This document shows positions 1-9,662 of a stretch of 64,000 bases of DNA, one piece after another. The notes under the pieces were generated by a model that was not told the DNA's origin, made no database searches, and was given only the letters and a program-made list of their open reading frames with translations. Within the stretch, counting starts at the first letter, position 1; each line of letters begins with the position of its first letter. A program made the position numbers and the translations under genes. Source of the stretch: Athalassotoga saccharophila (GTDB lineage Bacteria; Thermotogota; Thermotogae; Mesoaciditogales; Mesoaciditogaceae); the NCBI RefSeq assembly GCF_009936215.1, contig NZ_AP019551.1, positions 775,501 to 839,500 of the forward strand. Direction: 5' to 3'.

Positions 1-11
1 ATGGGGTAAAT

Positions 12-100
12 TGGCGGAGAGAGTGGGATTTGAACCCACGGAGCCTATTAAGCTCATACGCTCTCCAGGCGTACGCCTTTGACCACTCGGCCATCTCTCC
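12..100 (-). tRNA. tRNA-Ser (anticodon GGA)
   Basis: The reverse complement folds as a class II tRNA. A 7-bp acceptor stem (GGAGAGA/TCTCTCC) is followed by a D-arm beginning TGGCCGAGTGG, an anticodon stem TACGC/GCGTA around loop CTGGAGA, a long variable arm and the TTCAAATC T-loop. The anticodon GGA reads UCC/UCU serine codons. Discriminator G and the CCA end are encoded in the DNA. It lies downstream of the CAT tRNA on the same strand. No separate promoter is visible, so it is probably co-transcribed. Confidence 0.95.
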
Positions 101-104
101 TCAC

Positions 105-135
105 AATTAAATCCCTGGCAACCAGGGATTTAATT
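105..135. terminator. 14-bp perfect hairpin between two tRNA genes
   Basis: Positions 105-118 and 122-135 are perfect reverse complements around a 3-nt loop (119-121). The arms are AT-rich at the base and GC-rich near the loop. It lies between the two minus-strand tRNAs and its right edge touches the -35 box of a plus-strand promoter. It could be a bidirectional terminator, or a processing site in the tRNA precursor. There is no long U-run beyond the stem, so the terminator call is tentative. Confidence 0.5.
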
Positions 136-163
136 TGACAAAATAGTTAAAGAGTGTTATAAT
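135..163 (+). promoter_or_regulatory. Consensus sigma-70-type promoter, plus strand
   Basis: TTGACA (135-140), 17-bp spacer, TATAAT (158-163): a perfect match to the vegetative consensus. Transcription would start near 170, run antisense through the CAT tRNA gene and reach the small ORF at 345. Confidence 0.7.
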
Positions 164-191
164 TTTGAAAACGTTACTTTTATTTTAACTT

Positions 192-267
192 TGGTGGGCT
201 CAGGTGGATTCGAACCATCGACCGCCCGGTTATGGGCCGGGAGCTCTACCAGCTGAGCTATGAGCCC
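192..267 (-). tRNA. tRNA with CAT anticodon (Met or Ile2), C at position 33
   Basis: The reverse complement gives a 76-nt tRNA: acceptor GGGCTCA/TGAGCCC, D-arm TAGCTCAGCTGGTAGAGC, anticodon stem CCCGG/CCGGG, loop CCCATAA, T-arm with GGTTCGAATCC, discriminator A and encoded CCA. The anticodon CAT could be elongator Met or lysidine-modified Ile2. The anticodon stem lacks the GGG/CCC triplet of initiator tRNAs. Position 33, almost always U, is C here. A perfect promoter lies just upstream on the minus strand. Confidence 0.93.
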
Positions 268-280
268 AACAGCGTTAATT

Positions 281-309
281 ATTATAAAACATTTGATTCA
301 AATTGTCAA
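281..309 (-). promoter_or_regulatory. Promoter of the tRNA pair, minus strand
   Basis: Read on the minus strand: TTGACA (309-304), 17-bp spacer, TATAAT (286-281). The predicted start, near 274, is only a few bases upstream of the CAT tRNA. Exact consensus and ideal spacing fit a strong stable-RNA promoter. Confidence 0.85.
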
Positions 310-344
310 TAGGAATATCAAAAATGTGAGGGGTGAAACATGTT

Positions 345-518
345 ATGCAAGACAATCGTGTTGATCCCGTGAAAATATTGATAGTCAAATATCCGAGGCT
401 CCTTATAATAAAAGCCGCATTCTCGATCTTTAGCCAGCACAAAAAAATAGACCTTTTCGCACTTGAAGACAGCATAAAAAAAGAATTTGAAAGGGAAAAT
501 CAAAAGAGAGCCTTTTAG
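345..518 (+). CDS. Small protein of unknown function (57 aa)
   Basis: I do not recognise this protein. ATG at 345 is preceded by GAGGGGTG (329-336) at normal spacing; an in-frame GTG at 333 sits inside that motif and is less likely. The product is basic and amphipathic, with a hydrophobic middle (about residues 12-30) and a charged C-terminus rich in Glu, Lys and Arg. It has no signal peptide and no cysteines. A consensus promoter lies at 135-163 and a strong terminator overlaps the stop codon, so the reading frame has complete transcription signals. Its short length and lack of a known family keep confidence moderate. Confidence 0.45.
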   Translation: MQDNRVDPVKILIVKYPRLLIIKAAFSIFSQHKKIDLFALEDSIKKEFERENQKRAF

Positions 519-530
519 GCTCTCTTTTTA
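502..530 (+). terminator. Rho-independent terminator overlapping the small ORF's stop
   Basis: GAGAGCC (506-512) pairs with GGCTCTC (518-524) around a 5-nt loop, extended by A/T pairs and followed by a T-run. The TAG stop (516-518) lies inside the hairpin. Confidence 0.85.
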
Positions 531-607
531 TACCGATTTAAAAGCCGCACAATGCCACATGATACGTGTTGTGCCGGAACGAATTGAAATTTGAACTTTG
601 TTTGGAA

Positions 608-634
608 TTAAAAATTCTTCCTCTTTGGAGGAAG
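608..634 (-). terminator. Terminator of the dnaX-to-rsmE operon
   Basis: On the minus strand CTTCCTC (the complement of 634-628) pairs with GAGGAAG (the complement of 623-617) around a 4-nt loop, then AATTTTT. The stop codon of the last gene is in the T-run, so the hairpin encodes its last residues. Confidence 0.75.
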
Positions 635-982
635 GTTAAATGTGGCAGTTTTATCGTCATCTTTGACGAGTTTGAGATATCTGTTTGCGGCATCTTTGGC
701 GAGTCTTTCGATTATCGCCGGAAGATCGCTTTCTCTGATAAGGTAATCGAATCGGGGATCTTTTTTCAAATTTTCTGAGATTTCGTATTTCGTCTCGCCA
801 TCGACATCGAGTTTAACGTCTGATGGCGTGTACTTTGCGAAGTCCTCATTTATCCTCGAAAGCAGGTCAATGACCGTTTTTGAGAATACATCCATCACTT
901 CTGAAGGCTTTTTTGTTTCATTCAACCTTTCTCTGTAATTTTTGGATATCTCCTTTTCTATATGTGTGTAACTGTACATCAT
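608..982 (-). CDS. Hypothetical protein (124 aa)
   Basis: Not recognised. The product is soluble, acidic/basic mixed and largely helical by composition, with no signal peptide, membrane segment or cysteine. The C-terminus ends Pro-Pro-Lys-Arg-Lys-Asn-Phe and is encoded by the terminator hairpin. Two adjacent ATG codons (982, 979) follow a G-rich ribosome site. The start overlaps the last codon of rsmE, so translation is probably coupled. It is the last gene of the minus-strand operon, and its position beside rsmE and serS suggests only a loose link to translation. Confidence 0.6.
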   Translation of the reverse strand: MMYSYTHIEKEISKNYRERLNETKKPSEVMDVFSKTVIDLLSRINEDFAKYTPSDVKLDVDGETKYEISENLKKDPRFDYLIRESDLPAIIERLAKDAANRYLKLVKDDDKTATFNLPPKRKNF

Positions 983-1653
983 CGTAACACCCCCTTGAGT
1001 ACTGTTATAGACGATAAAGCGAAGATCACCGCCGTCTCAACCCTTAAAATTCTTTCGCTTAACTTTATTTTTTCAAAACCGATCGATTCAAATCTCTCTT
1101 TTTCCCTTTGTGTAAATCCACCTTCGGGTCCAAAGATCAAAACATATTCAGAAGAATCATCGATTTCCCTTATCGATTTTTTCGAGTCCGGATCGAATAG
1201 GATCTTTACAGCACTTTGTGGAATTTTAAAATCCTTAATATCGACTATCTCTGGCATGTACAGATTTCCACTTTGCTTTAGCGCGTCGCGCATTACAAAT
1301 TCGATCTTCTTTATCTTTGACTCCGTTTCCTTTCTCGTGGTTCTATCCATATTCGATAAGACAAGCGTAGAAATTTCTAATTCAGTCGCTTTTTCGACTA
1401 AAAAACGCATTCTTTCCCATTTTATCGGAGAAATTATGATATGAATTTTCAGTCCCTTTCTTTCTTGGACCTTGACAACATCATCAACTTTCGATCGGTA
1501 ATTGGAAAGAATGCCTCTGAAAAGGCGACCTTTACCATCGGTAAAGAATATCTCAGATCCATCTTTTATTCTCATGACCTTCATGTGATTTATCTCATGA
1601 TCGTCAAATTCGGCGATACCGTTTTCTATCCTTGCGAAGAAAAATTCAGACAC
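979..1653 (-). CDS. rsmE: 16S rRNA (uracil-1498-N3)-methyltransferase RsmE
   Basis: RsmE methylates N3 of U1498 in helix 44 of 16S rRNA using S-adenosylmethionine; it belongs to the SPOUT (trefoil-knot) family. The 224-aa length is typical. The knot region is clear: IFGPEGGF (about residues 173-180) forms the SAM loop, and LSERILRVETA (198-208) is the other conserved knot strand. The N-terminal 70 residues form the PUA-like RNA-binding part. GTG start at 1653, sharing a G with the serS stop codon (TAGTG), so the two genes are translationally coupled. Confidence 0.93.
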   Translation of the reverse strand: MSEFFFARIENGIAEFDDHEINHMKVMRIKDGSEIFFTDGKGRLFRGILSNYRSKVDDVVKVQERKGLKIHIIISPIKWERMRFLVEKATELEISTLVLSNMDRTTRKETESKIKKIEFVMRDALKQSGNLYMPEIVDIKDFKIPQSAVKILFDPDSKKSIREIDDSSEYVLIFGPEGGFTQREKERFESIGFEKIKLSERILRVETAVIFALSSITVLKGVLR

Positions 1654-2927
1654 TATATTTCAGTCTTTCCTCCCATGTAATCTCTTAAAACTTCCGGTAC
1701 CCTTATCTTTCCATCTTTAGTCTGGTAATTTTCGAAGATCGCAACCAATGTTCTTCCAACGGCAAGGCCCGAACCGTTGAGCGTGTGGGCAAATTCAAGT
1801 GTACCGTCATTTCTCTTTATCCTCACATTCGCGCGGCGCGCCTGAAAATCTGTAACATTGCTGCAGGAAGATATCTCTTTGTAATTGTTGTAAGATGGAA
1901 GCCATACCTCTATGTCGTACGTCCTCGCCGAGACAAACCCTATATCTCCGGTGCAAAGTTCTATGACCCTGTAGGGAAGTTCAAGGTATTGGAGTACTTC
2001 TTCCGCATCGTGAGTTAGACTTTCGAGTTCTTTATAGGAATCTTCAGGCTTTGTGTACTTTACAAGTTCGACTTTGTCAAATTGATGTTGCCTTATCATT
2101 CCGCGCACGTCTTTTCCGTAACTTCCAGCCTCCCTTCTGTAGCAGGGCGTGTATGAAACGTATTTGAGAGGCAGATCCTTCTCATCTATTATCTCGTCTT
2201 GGTGCATGGCCGAGAGAGGCACTTCGGCAGTCGGAATAAGAAAAAGGTCATCTAAGGTTGTTGAATAAGATTCTTCTTCGAATTTTGGTAATTTACCGGT
2301 GTTGATCATCGTTTGCCTGAGGACAAGGTGTGGAGGAAGAATCTCTGTGTATCCATGCTTTTTTGTGTGCAAATCTATCATGAAGGAGATAAGAGCCCTC
2401 TCCATCATGGCGGCGTCTCCTTTCAAAATCGTGAATCTCGATCCTGAAATCTTGGCAGCCCTTTCAAAATCGAGAAGGCCCCTCTTTGAGCCGAGATCCC
2501 AGTGAGGCTGTGGATTAAAGTCGAACTTTGTGGGATCTCCCCATCTTCTTATCTCCACGTTATCATTTTCATCTTTTCCAAACGGGACTTTTTCATAGGG
2601 TATATTGGGCAAGAATAACAACGCTTGATTTAACTGGGATTGGAGTTTTGAAAGTTCATCTTCGTCATTCTTTATTTTTTCGGACAAAACCTTGCCGCGA
2701 TCTAAAATTCTATTCACTCCTTCTTCGTCTTTGGCAGCCTTCAACTTTGCGATTTCTTTTGAAATGGAGTTTCTTTCTGCCCTCATCGAGTTCAGATCCG
2801 TTATCATCTTCCTTATTTTTTCGTCCAGTCTTAGAATTTCATCTATATCTTTTTCGGGGACTCCTCTTCTTCCAAGAAGCGTCTTTACCTTTTGCGGGTC
2901 TTCTCGGATAACTTTTATATCGAGCAT
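1653..2927 (-). CDS. serS: Seryl-tRNA synthetase
   Basis: Class II aminoacyl-tRNA synthetase that charges tRNA-Ser, cytosolic, 424 aa. The N-terminus starts [11 protein letters not shown], typical of SerRS, and continues into the long antiparallel coiled-coil arm (about residues 28-100) that grips the long variable arm of tRNA-Ser. Class II motif 2 ([12 protein letters not shown]) and the C-terminal motif 3 ([10 protein letters not shown]) are present. ATG at 2927 was chosen because AAGGAGG sits 6-7 nt upstream; the ORF extends 5 codons further with no support. It lies 11 nt after the YVTN-propeller gene. A matching tRNA-Ser gene lies at 12-100. Confidence 0.96.
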   Translation of the reverse strand: MLDIKVIREDPQKVKTLLGRRGVPEKDIDEILRLDEKIRKMITDLNSMRAERNSISKEIAKLKAAKDEEGVNRILDRGKVLSEKIKNDEDELSKLQSQLNQALLFLPNIPYEKVPFGKDENDNVEIRRWGDPTKFDFNPQPHWDLGSKRGLLDFERAAKISGSRFTILKGDAAMMERALISFMIDLHTKKHGYTEILPPHLVLRQTMINTGKLPKFEEESYSTTLDDLFLIPTAEVPLSAMHQDEIIDEKDLPLKYVSYTPCYRREAGSYGKDVRGMIRQHQFDKVELVKYTKPEDSYKELESLTHDAEEVLQYLELPYRVIELCTGDIGFVSARTYDIEVWLPSYNNYKEISSCSNVTDFQARRANVRIKRNDGTLEFAHTLNGSGLAVGRTLVAIFENYQTKDGKIRVPEVLRDYMGGKTEI

Positions 2928-2938
2928 AAATCCCTCCT

Positions 2939-4117
2939 TCATTTTATAACGCTTACTGTACCGCTTCCGTAATTCACAACGTATATTTCGCCCAAATTCT
3001 GATCTATCTTCACGGCACAGGGTTCATGGCCGACAGATATAACCCTTATTATCGATTCGGTCTGGGCATTCAAAAAGATCAAGGAATCTGCCTTCGAGTT
3101 GGTAAGATAAATGGCATTTACCGATGGATCGTATGTCATGCTGTTGATACCAGTGCCAACGTTGAATGTTCCTATTACAGCGTAATTCTTTATCATGCTT
3201 ATACTTCCGTCAGATTCATTCAGTACATACACGATACCATTTCCGATGCAGACAGAGGACGGATTATTCCCTACCTTGACGGTATTGATTACCATATTCG
3301 TGCTTCCATTTATCACGCTTACAGTGTTGTCTCCGGAATTCGTCACGTATATCGAATTGTTATTTTCGTCTACGGCTATACCGTAAGGACTTTTGCCAAC
3401 GTTGACGGTACCGATGACTTTATTCGTTGATGCATCTATTATGCTTAAAGTATTGTCAAAGTTATTCGCTACGTATATCCTGTTTGTTTTTGCATTCAGT
3501 GCAATTCCAAGCGGCTCATTTCCAACCTTTATATTCGTTATGACCTTATCCGTTTTCGCATCTATGACCGTCACTGTATTGTCTCCGAAATTTGCAACGT
3601 ATACCATGTTGTTTTGAGGGTCAAAGACCATCTTCCACGGATCTATTCCAACATTTATCTGTTTGAGAATGTTGTAGGTTGAAAGATCGAAGACATCAAC
3701 GATATTTTGTGAAGAGACGCTTACGTACCCCTTCCCGTCCTTCGGATCCAAGATCAGATCGCGTGGTTTGTTGCCGACATCAAAGACTCCATTTACCTTT
3801 TCCTGAATGCCGTAGAAGTTGGCATTTTGGTAATTTCCATTCACATCTATGGCAGGGGTAAACCTCCACCCGGCCTTCTTTGCATCTACCTTTACATCTC
3901 CCTTTAGACCGTTCTTCGTCCAGTATCCATTAGAATTCGTGTAGACGGGAGCATATCCATTGCTAAAACTTATCATGACATTTTCTATAGGATTTCCTTC
4001 AAAATCACGGACGTATCCCGATACTGTATAGGTCAAAGATTGGACATAAAAAAGTCCTGCGATTATTCCAACTACAACGCCTATTCCTATGATCAAATAG
4101 ACAAAAAAATCATTCAA
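2939..4117 (-). CDS. Membrane-anchored YVTN beta-propeller protein with N-terminal carboxypeptidase-regulatory-like domain
   Basis: Residues 6-28 form one hydrophobic segment (signal anchor). Residues 30-100 resemble a carboxypeptidase-D regulatory-like/Ig fold ([17 protein letters not shown]). The remainder is about seven repeats of roughly 42 residues with the YVTN/YncE signature ([18 protein letters not shown] and similar), which form a beta-propeller. Such propellers are usually extracytoplasmic binding or scaffold modules; no catalytic site is visible. It lies between tpiA (19 nt) and serS, an odd position for a surface protein. SD GGAGG is upstream of ATG 4117. The ligand is unknown. 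Confidence 0.85.
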   Translation of the reverse strand: MNDFFVYLIIGIGVVVGIIAGLFYVQSLTYTVSGYVRDFEGNPIENVMISFSNGYAPVYTNSNGYWTKNGLKGDVKVDAKKAGWRFTPAIDVNGNYQNANFYGIQEKVNGVFDVGNKPRDLILDPKDGKGYVSVSSQNIVDVFDLSTYNILKQINVGIDPWKMVFDPQNNMVYVANFGDNTVTVIDAKTDKVITNIKVGNEPLGIALNAKTNRIYVANNFDNTLSIIDASTNKVIGTVNVGKSPYGIAVDENNNSIYVTNSGDNTVSVINGSTNMVINTVKVGNNPSSVCIGNGIVYVLNESDGSISMIKNYAVIGTFNVGTGINSMTYDPSVNAIYLTNSKADSLIFLNAQTESIIRVISVGHEPCAVKIDQNLGEIYVVNYGSGTVSVIK

Positions 4118-4135
4118 AGGTATTACCTCCAGAAT

Positions 4136-4894
4136 TTAGCAGAATTTGGTTGCTATTTTGTATATCTCAATGAATTCGTCTAACTTCAAAGAGGCACCAC
4201 CTATCAATCCTCCGTCTACATCTGGAAGAAGGAAGAGTTCCTGACAGTTTTCTTTATTCATGCTGCCACCGTAAAGGCAGGAGATTTTCTCTGCCATGTC
4301 AGGATAAATTTTTCTCAACTGATCTCTGACGTACGCTATCGCTTCCTGCGCCTGATAAGGCTGGGCCACAACCCCGGTTCCTATTGCCCATACAGGTTCA
4401 TACGCTATCGTAAGTCTTTGCGGATCTTCGATTTTGACCCCTTCTAAGTCTTTGGTAAGTTGATCTTTTATTACGTCAAAGGTTTTTCCGCTTTGCCTCT
4501 CGTCGAGCGTCTCGCCGATACAAAGAATGACATTCATCCCGCCCGAGATGGCGGACTTTACCTTTTCGTTTATGAACTGATCGCTCTCGCCAAAGATATG
4601 CCTTCTTTCCGAATGTCCTATTATAACATGATCTATTCCCATGTCTTTGAGCATCGGGACGCTAACCTCTCCGGTAAAGGCTCCGGACTTTTGAGAATGA
4701 ACGTTTTGTGCTCCCACCACGATATCGTAGCCTGTGAAGATCTCTTTGACAACAGAAAGAGACACAAAAGAGGGAAATACCCACATCTTTGTGTCTCCGC
4801 TAAATCTTACGATCTTTATCAAATCCCTTGCGAAAGCCCTTGCCTCCGAAGGGGTTTTGTTCATTTTCCAGTTACCGGCTACTATCAGCGGACG
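4136..4894 (-). CDS. tpiA: Triosephosphate isomerase domain, expressed by -1 frameshift as PGK-TIM
   Basis: TIM interconverts dihydroxyacetone phosphate and glyceraldehyde 3-phosphate. The reading frame carries the first strand with catalytic Asn and Lys ([14 protein letters not shown]), the electrophile His (IGHSERR), the catalytic Glu ([11 protein letters not shown]) and the phosphate loops ([14 protein letters not shown]). The only ATG (4864) lies after the active-site Lys, so a protein starting there would lack Asn11 and Lys13 equivalents. No usable start or ribosome site precedes the first strand. The frame is -1 relative to pgk and overlaps its last codons at a run of nine A (4903-4895). 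It is therefore most likely made as the C-terminal half of a PGK-TIM fusion of about 650 aa, as in Thermotoga maritima. The coordinates mark the TIM-specific frame, not a free-standing ORF. Confidence 0.9.
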   Translation of the reverse strand, partial: RPLIVAGNWKMNKTPSEARAFARDLIKIVRFSGDTKMWVFPSFVSLSVVKEIFTGYDIVVGAQNVHSQKSGAFTGEVSVPMLKDMGIDHVIIGHSERRHIFGESDQFINEKVKSAISGGMNVILCIGETLDERQSGKTFDVIKDQLTKDLEGVKIEDPQRLTIAYEPVWAIGTGVVAQPYQAQEAIAYVRDQLRKIYPDMAEKISCLYGGSMNKENCQELFLLPDVDGGLIGGASLKLDEFIEIYKIATKFC

Positions 4895-6087
4895 TTTTTT
4901 TTTGCGTCTGAGATCGAGGCGATCCCGGGCAATTCTTTTCCTTCCAAAAATTCGAGAGATGCCCCACCACCGGTTGAAACGTGAGAGACCTTTTCAGAAA
5001 GACCGAATTTGTCCATCGCTGCGGCGCTATCACCACCACCGACGACTGTGGTCGCATTCTTCATCTTTGCAAGCACTTCGGCTACGGCCTTTGTACCGGT
5101 TGCAAAATCGTCTATTTCAAAAACACCCATCGGACCATTCCACACAACGGTCTTTGCGCCGCTGAGTTTAGACTTGAAAAGTTCGATGGTCTTCGGTCCT
5201 ATATCTAAACCCATCCATCCATCTGGAATTCCAGAGGATATATCCAAGATCTTCTTTTCAGCACCGGCCTTCAATTCTCGTGCACACACGGCGTCAACGG
5301 GAAGAACGAAGTCGACGTTGAGTTTTTTTGCGTTTGCGAGGATCTCTTTTGCAACGTCCAATTTATCCTCTTCAAACTTTGAAGCGCCTATTTTGTACCC
5401 TTGGGCCTTTAAGAATGTGAACATCATGGCTCCGCCTATAAGAACCCTATCGGCCTTTTTGAAAAGGTTGTCTATAACCCCTATTTTGTCCGATACCTTG
5501 GCTCCGCCGAGTATAACGACGTAAGGCTTTTCAGGAGAATAGGTAACCTTCGAAAGCATCTCGATTTCCTTTTCCATTAAAAATCCAGCAACGGATGGAA
5601 GATACTGCGCAACTCCCACGTTGGATGCATGTGCCCTATGGGCAGTTCCGAATGCGTCGTTGACGTGAATATCTCCTAATTTGGCAAAAGACTTCGAAAG
5701 TTCGGGATCATTTTTCTCCTCGCCGGGGAAAAACCTCGTATTTTCCATGAGCACGACATCGCCCGGCTTCATTGAGTTGACGAGCCCTTCAGCCCTTGGA
5801 CCGATAGTATCGTGACAGAAAGTTACCTTTCTACCAAGGAGTTCTTCGAGTCTTTTTGCCACAGGCTCGAGTGAGAATTGAGGATCCGGTCCTCCCTTTG
5901 GTCTGCCAAGGTGGGAAAGGAGTATAACCTTCCCACCCTTCTCTATCACGTATTGAATGGTCGGCAATTCCGCCCTTATGCGGGTATCGTCAGTTATTAC
6001 ACCTTTTTCAATTGGAACGTTGAAATCCACGCGCATCAAGACGCGCTTATTTTTCAGATCAACATCCCTTACCGTTAATTTGCCCAT
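4885..6087 (-). CDS. pgk: Phosphoglycerate kinase (also N-terminal half of PGK-TIM)
   Basis: PGK transfers phosphate between 1,3-bisphosphoglycerate and ADP in glycolysis. 400 aa, normal length. Signatures: RVDFNVP near residue 20, substrate-binding [10 protein letters not shown], hinge and nucleotide motifs [23 protein letters not shown] and the C-terminal GGGDSAAAM and [16 protein letters not shown] 6087 ([11 protein letters not shown]) is preceded by a GGTGG-type site; the ORF runs 28 codons further upstream into gap, which is a shadow. The gene lies 11 nt after gap. The 3' end contains the A9 slippery run. In-frame reading ends at TGA 4887-4885 just after it, giving free PGK; a -1 shift gives PGK-TIM. 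Confidence 0.96.
   Translation of the reverse strand: MGKLTVRDVDLKNKRVLMRVDFNVPIEKGVITDDTRIRAELPTIQYVIEKGGKVILLSHLGRPKGGPDPQFSLEPVAKRLEELLGRKVTFCHDTIGPRAEGLVNSMKPGDVVLMENTRFFPGEEKNDPELSKSFAKLGDIHVNDAFGTAHRAHASNVGVAQYLPSVAGFLMEKEIEMLSKVTYSPEKPYVVILGGAKVSDKIGVIDNLFKKADRVLIGGAMMFTFLKAQGYKIGASKFEEDKLDVAKEILANAKKLNVDFVLPVDAVCARELKAGAEKKILDISSGIPDGWMGLDIGPKTIELFKSKLSGAKTVVWNGPMGVFEIDDFATGTKAVAEVLAKMKNATTVVGGGDSAAAMDKFGLSEKVSHVSTGGGASLEFLEGKELPGIASISDAKKNVR
4895..4903 (-). promoter_or_regulatory. A9 slippery run, -1 programmed frameshift site between pgk and tpiA
   Basis: On the minus strand GC is followed by nine A then CGTCCGCTGATAG. The zero frame reads GCA AAA AAA AAC GTC CGC TGA. The -1 frame reads AAA CGT CCG CTG ATA and enters the first TIM strand. 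A tandem AAA AAA slip is a classical bacterial -1 site, and A-runs this long can also cause polymerase slippage. Neither mechanism can be separated by reading. Confidence 0.82.
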
Positions 6088-6098
6088 AAAAACCACCA

Positions 6099-7450
<1,352 letters not shown>

Positions 7451-7452
7451 TT

Positions 7453-8826
7453 TTAACCTCCTTCCGGGAGAATCTTTCCGCCAAACAAACTTAGGACCTT
7501 TATGACAGGCTCTTTGAGATTTTCTTCCATAGAATCGATTGGTATTTTCGAATAGGCAAAGACAAAATGTGCATCTCTTTTGGTCATTTCTTTGAATTTG
7601 TTGTTTATCTCTTCTCTCTTTTCATCTAAAATCTCTTTGTGAAGAGGAGCGTAAGAGATGACGAGTATTCTATCGCCTAAATCTTTCAAATTTGACATTT
7701 TTAAAGACACGTAAATGGAAAGATCTTCACTTTTATAACTTTCCACAAATCTTTCGATAATACTCTCGACTGTCTGATCCTTCTCGACTGTCTGCGCTTT
7801 CTCCGTTTTAGGATTATATCTTTCATCTTTGTACTTTAACGCTTCAAAGACGCTCATGATTTTAAAAACATCGAATTGCCTTTCTTCGTATTTAAGGTAC
7901 TGGATCAGATCAATTGCAAATTTGCCAATTTGAATCATTTGAAGATCTTCTATTTTTTCCGATGAATATTCTACCACATTTTTAAGGAAATTCATGACAT
8001 CGATGCCGCGATTTTTGATCGATTCCATTGTATTGATAAGCGATTCAACATTTCCATTCAAAATCGAGAATGTGTAATTTTCGACGATTTCGACTGGGCT
8101 TTCTCCGAGCACTATAAGTGTATCGTTTAAAGTTATCTTGTCTTGGGAAAATCTCGATATTTCCTCAAGCATTCCAATGGCATCTCTCATGCCGCCGGAC
8201 GCAACTTTGGAAATATGATCGATTGCGGATGGTTCATATTCTATCTTTTCATTTTCGCATATTCTTACAAGTCTGTTTCTTATAACATCTGATGGGATTC
8301 TCCTGAATTCGAGAACCTGACATCTCGACAAAACAGTTTCTGGAACTTTTTGCATCTCAGTCGTTGCGAGAATGAAGATGGTCTTTTCTGGTGGTTCTTC
8401 GAGCGTTTTTAAAAGCGCGTTGAAGGCCTCTCTCGTTAGCATGTGGACCTCATCGATTATGTAAACCTTGTACTTCTGATTGAAAGGCATGTAAGCGACT
8501 CGATCCCTTATATTTCTTATCTCGTCTATTCCCCTGTTTGATGCCGCATCCATTTCTATGACGTCGAGTGAATTTCCGGAATCTATTTCAACGCATGAAT
8601 CACACACATTGCACGGCTCATAACCATCTACAGGGTTTGAACAGTTGATGCTCTTTGCCAAGATCCTTGCAACGGAAGTCTTTCCCGTTCCACGCGGACC
8701 GCTGAAAAGGTAGGAATGGGAGATATTCTTTGATTTTACGGCATTTATGAGTATTCTTTTGACATGATCCTGCCATACAACGTCTTCGAATTTTTTGGGC
8801 CTGTACTTCAAATAAAGTGTACCCAT
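7453..8826 (-). CDS. dnaX: DNA polymerase III subunit gamma/tau
   Basis: AAA+ clamp-loader subunit. Walker A SGPRGTGKTS (42-51), zinc-binding cysteines at 62, 72, 75 and 78, Walker B VYIIDEVHML (121-130) and sensor 1 ILATTE are all present. At 457 aa it is shorter than E. coli tau and closer to gamma plus a short C-terminal region. I see no long A-run that would give a frameshifted form. SD GGAGAG precedes ATG 8826. Probably the first gene of the minus-strand operon; the upstream spacer (8827-8911) has A/T-rich -10-like sequence but no clear -35. Confidence 0.95.
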   Translation of the reverse strand: MGTLYLKYRPKKFEDVVWQDHVKRILINAVKSKNISHSYLFSGPRGTGKTSVARILAKSINCSNPVDGYEPCNVCDSCVEIDSGNSLDVIEMDAASNRGIDEIRNIRDRVAYMPFNQKYKVYIIDEVHMLTREAFNALLKTLEEPPEKTIFILATTEMQKVPETVLSRCQVLEFRRIPSDVIRNRLVRICENEKIEYEPSAIDHISKVASGGMRDAIGMLEEISRFSQDKITLNDTLIVLGESPVEIVENYTFSILNGNVESLINTMESIKNRGIDVMNFLKNVVEYSSEKIEDLQMIQIGKFAIDLIQYLKYEERQFDVFKIMSVFEALKYKDERYNPKTEKAQTVEKDQTVESIIERFVESYKSEDLSIYVSLKMSNLKDLGDRILVISYAPLHKEILDEKREEINNKFKEMTKRDAHFVFAYSKIPIDSMEENLKEPVIKVLSLFGGKILPEGG

Positions 8827-8911
8827 CTACTTCACTCTCCGTAGATATTTTAACATATAAGGAAGTATTTCGTTTTTTTCTTATTTGTGAATTTTATAAC
8901 AAAATTGTTTT

Positions 8912-9586
8912 TCATCTTTTTTCCAAGAGATAGATCACCGTGTAGATGAAAAGCCAAAAAAGTGTGAAAAATATTGTAAATTCAATGAAAAAATTGAGGC
9001 GTTTGAAGACAAAGGAAAAATTCTCGGTGCTGAATATACTTAGAATTTGCCAACTATTGAGCCTTAAAAATCTTCCAAAGTATATCCCGACACCTGAAAA
9101 AAATGAGACGATTATCACAAATGCCCAACTTAAAACTTTGTGCCTTTCTATGAGCCTTTGGATGTTAAATAGAGAGAAAAAGCCCATGACTATGCTCAAA
9201 AAGACCGAGAGTGTTATCTCTATCAATTCGTACCAGCGAATCATCTTTTGACTGTAGACGAAGATGTTGTTCTCCATCTTAAGATAATCCAACGATCTTA
9301 TGTGAATAACGTCTGTCATTATGTAAGGAATATTTGGATAAAAGATAATCCATAAAATAAAGACGGGAATCAAAAGATAGATTTTTAAAGATCTCTTTAA
9401 TCCTGAAATGTAAACCGATGTTATCAGAAATGAAAGGAAGAAAGGAATCCATGCAAGAAAGATGTTAAGAATCAAGAATGAGAACTCGTAATCTTTGTAG
9501 TAAAAAATGCCATAGCAGGTGATGATAATGACAAGAAAAGATGCAAAAGATAGTGTTAGAAATGATTTTTGAGTGATCGAGATCAA
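8912..9586 (-). CDS. DUF1361 multi-pass membrane protein
   Basis: 224 aa with about six or seven hydrophobic segments. DUF1361 hallmarks are visible: NIFLAWIPFFLSF near residue 40, the motif YPNIPYIMTDVIH near residue 85, and GVGIYFGRFLRLNSW near residue 170. The family is an integral membrane protein of unknown function. The ORF starts with TTG; spacing to the AAGGA motif is poor, so the exact start is uncertain. It is separated from dnaX by 85 nt and divergent from prfA, with a shared palindromic -10 region near 9622-9631. Confidence 0.8.
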   Translation of the reverse strand: MISITQKSFLTLSFASFLVIIITCYGIFYYKDYEFSFLILNIFLAWIPFFLSFLITSVYISGLKRSLKIYLLIPVFILWIIFYPNIPYIMTDVIHIRSLDYLKMENNIFVYSQKMIRWYELIEITLSVFLSIVMGFFSLFNIQRLIERHKVLSWAFVIIVSFFSGVGIYFGRFLRLNSWQILSIFSTENFSFVFKRLNFFIEFTIFFTLFWLFIYTVIYLLEKR

Positions 9587-9621
9587 TCCTTTCTACTTGG
9601 GATTCATATTGAAACAATTTT

Positions 9622-9631
9622 ATTATATAAT
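9622..9631. promoter_or_regulatory. Palindromic -10 region shared by divergent promoters
   Basis: ATTATATAAT is self-complementary and supplies TATAAT on both strands (9626-9631 plus, 9627-9622 minus). It sits between the DUF1361 gene and the prfA operon. The -35 boxes are weak (TTCATA at 9603 on the plus strand, 17-bp spacing). Confidence 0.4.
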
Positions 9632-9662
9632 CTTGTGCGAAAGAAAGTGTCTTTGAAATGTT

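Noticed and set aside
548-575. Hairpin GCACAA...TTGTGC between convergent genes
   Set aside because: Short interrupted stem with no T-run; the two clear terminators nearby are sufficient.
962-1444. 160-aa ORF opposite rsmE
   Set aside because: Antisense shadow of a well-conserved gene; no ribosome site and composition mirrors the complement.
2927-2940. T-box leader before serS
   Set aside because: Only 11 nt separate serS from the preceding gene.
3026-3861. Tandem DNA repeats as a possible CRISPR or mobile array
   Set aside because: The periodicity is about 126 nt and degenerate; it encodes the 42-residue propeller repeats.
4136-4864. Free-standing 242-aa TIM starting at ATG 4864
   Set aside because: Would lack the first strand with the active-site Asn and Lys; the pgk frameshift explains the frame better.
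4460-5524. Long plus-strand ORFs opposite tpiA and pgk (up to 174 aa)
   Set aside because: Shadows of glycolytic genes; no family features or start signals.
7453-8826. Programmed frameshift in dnaX
   Set aside because: No long A-run or AAAAAAG-type heptamer with structure was seen in a suitable position.
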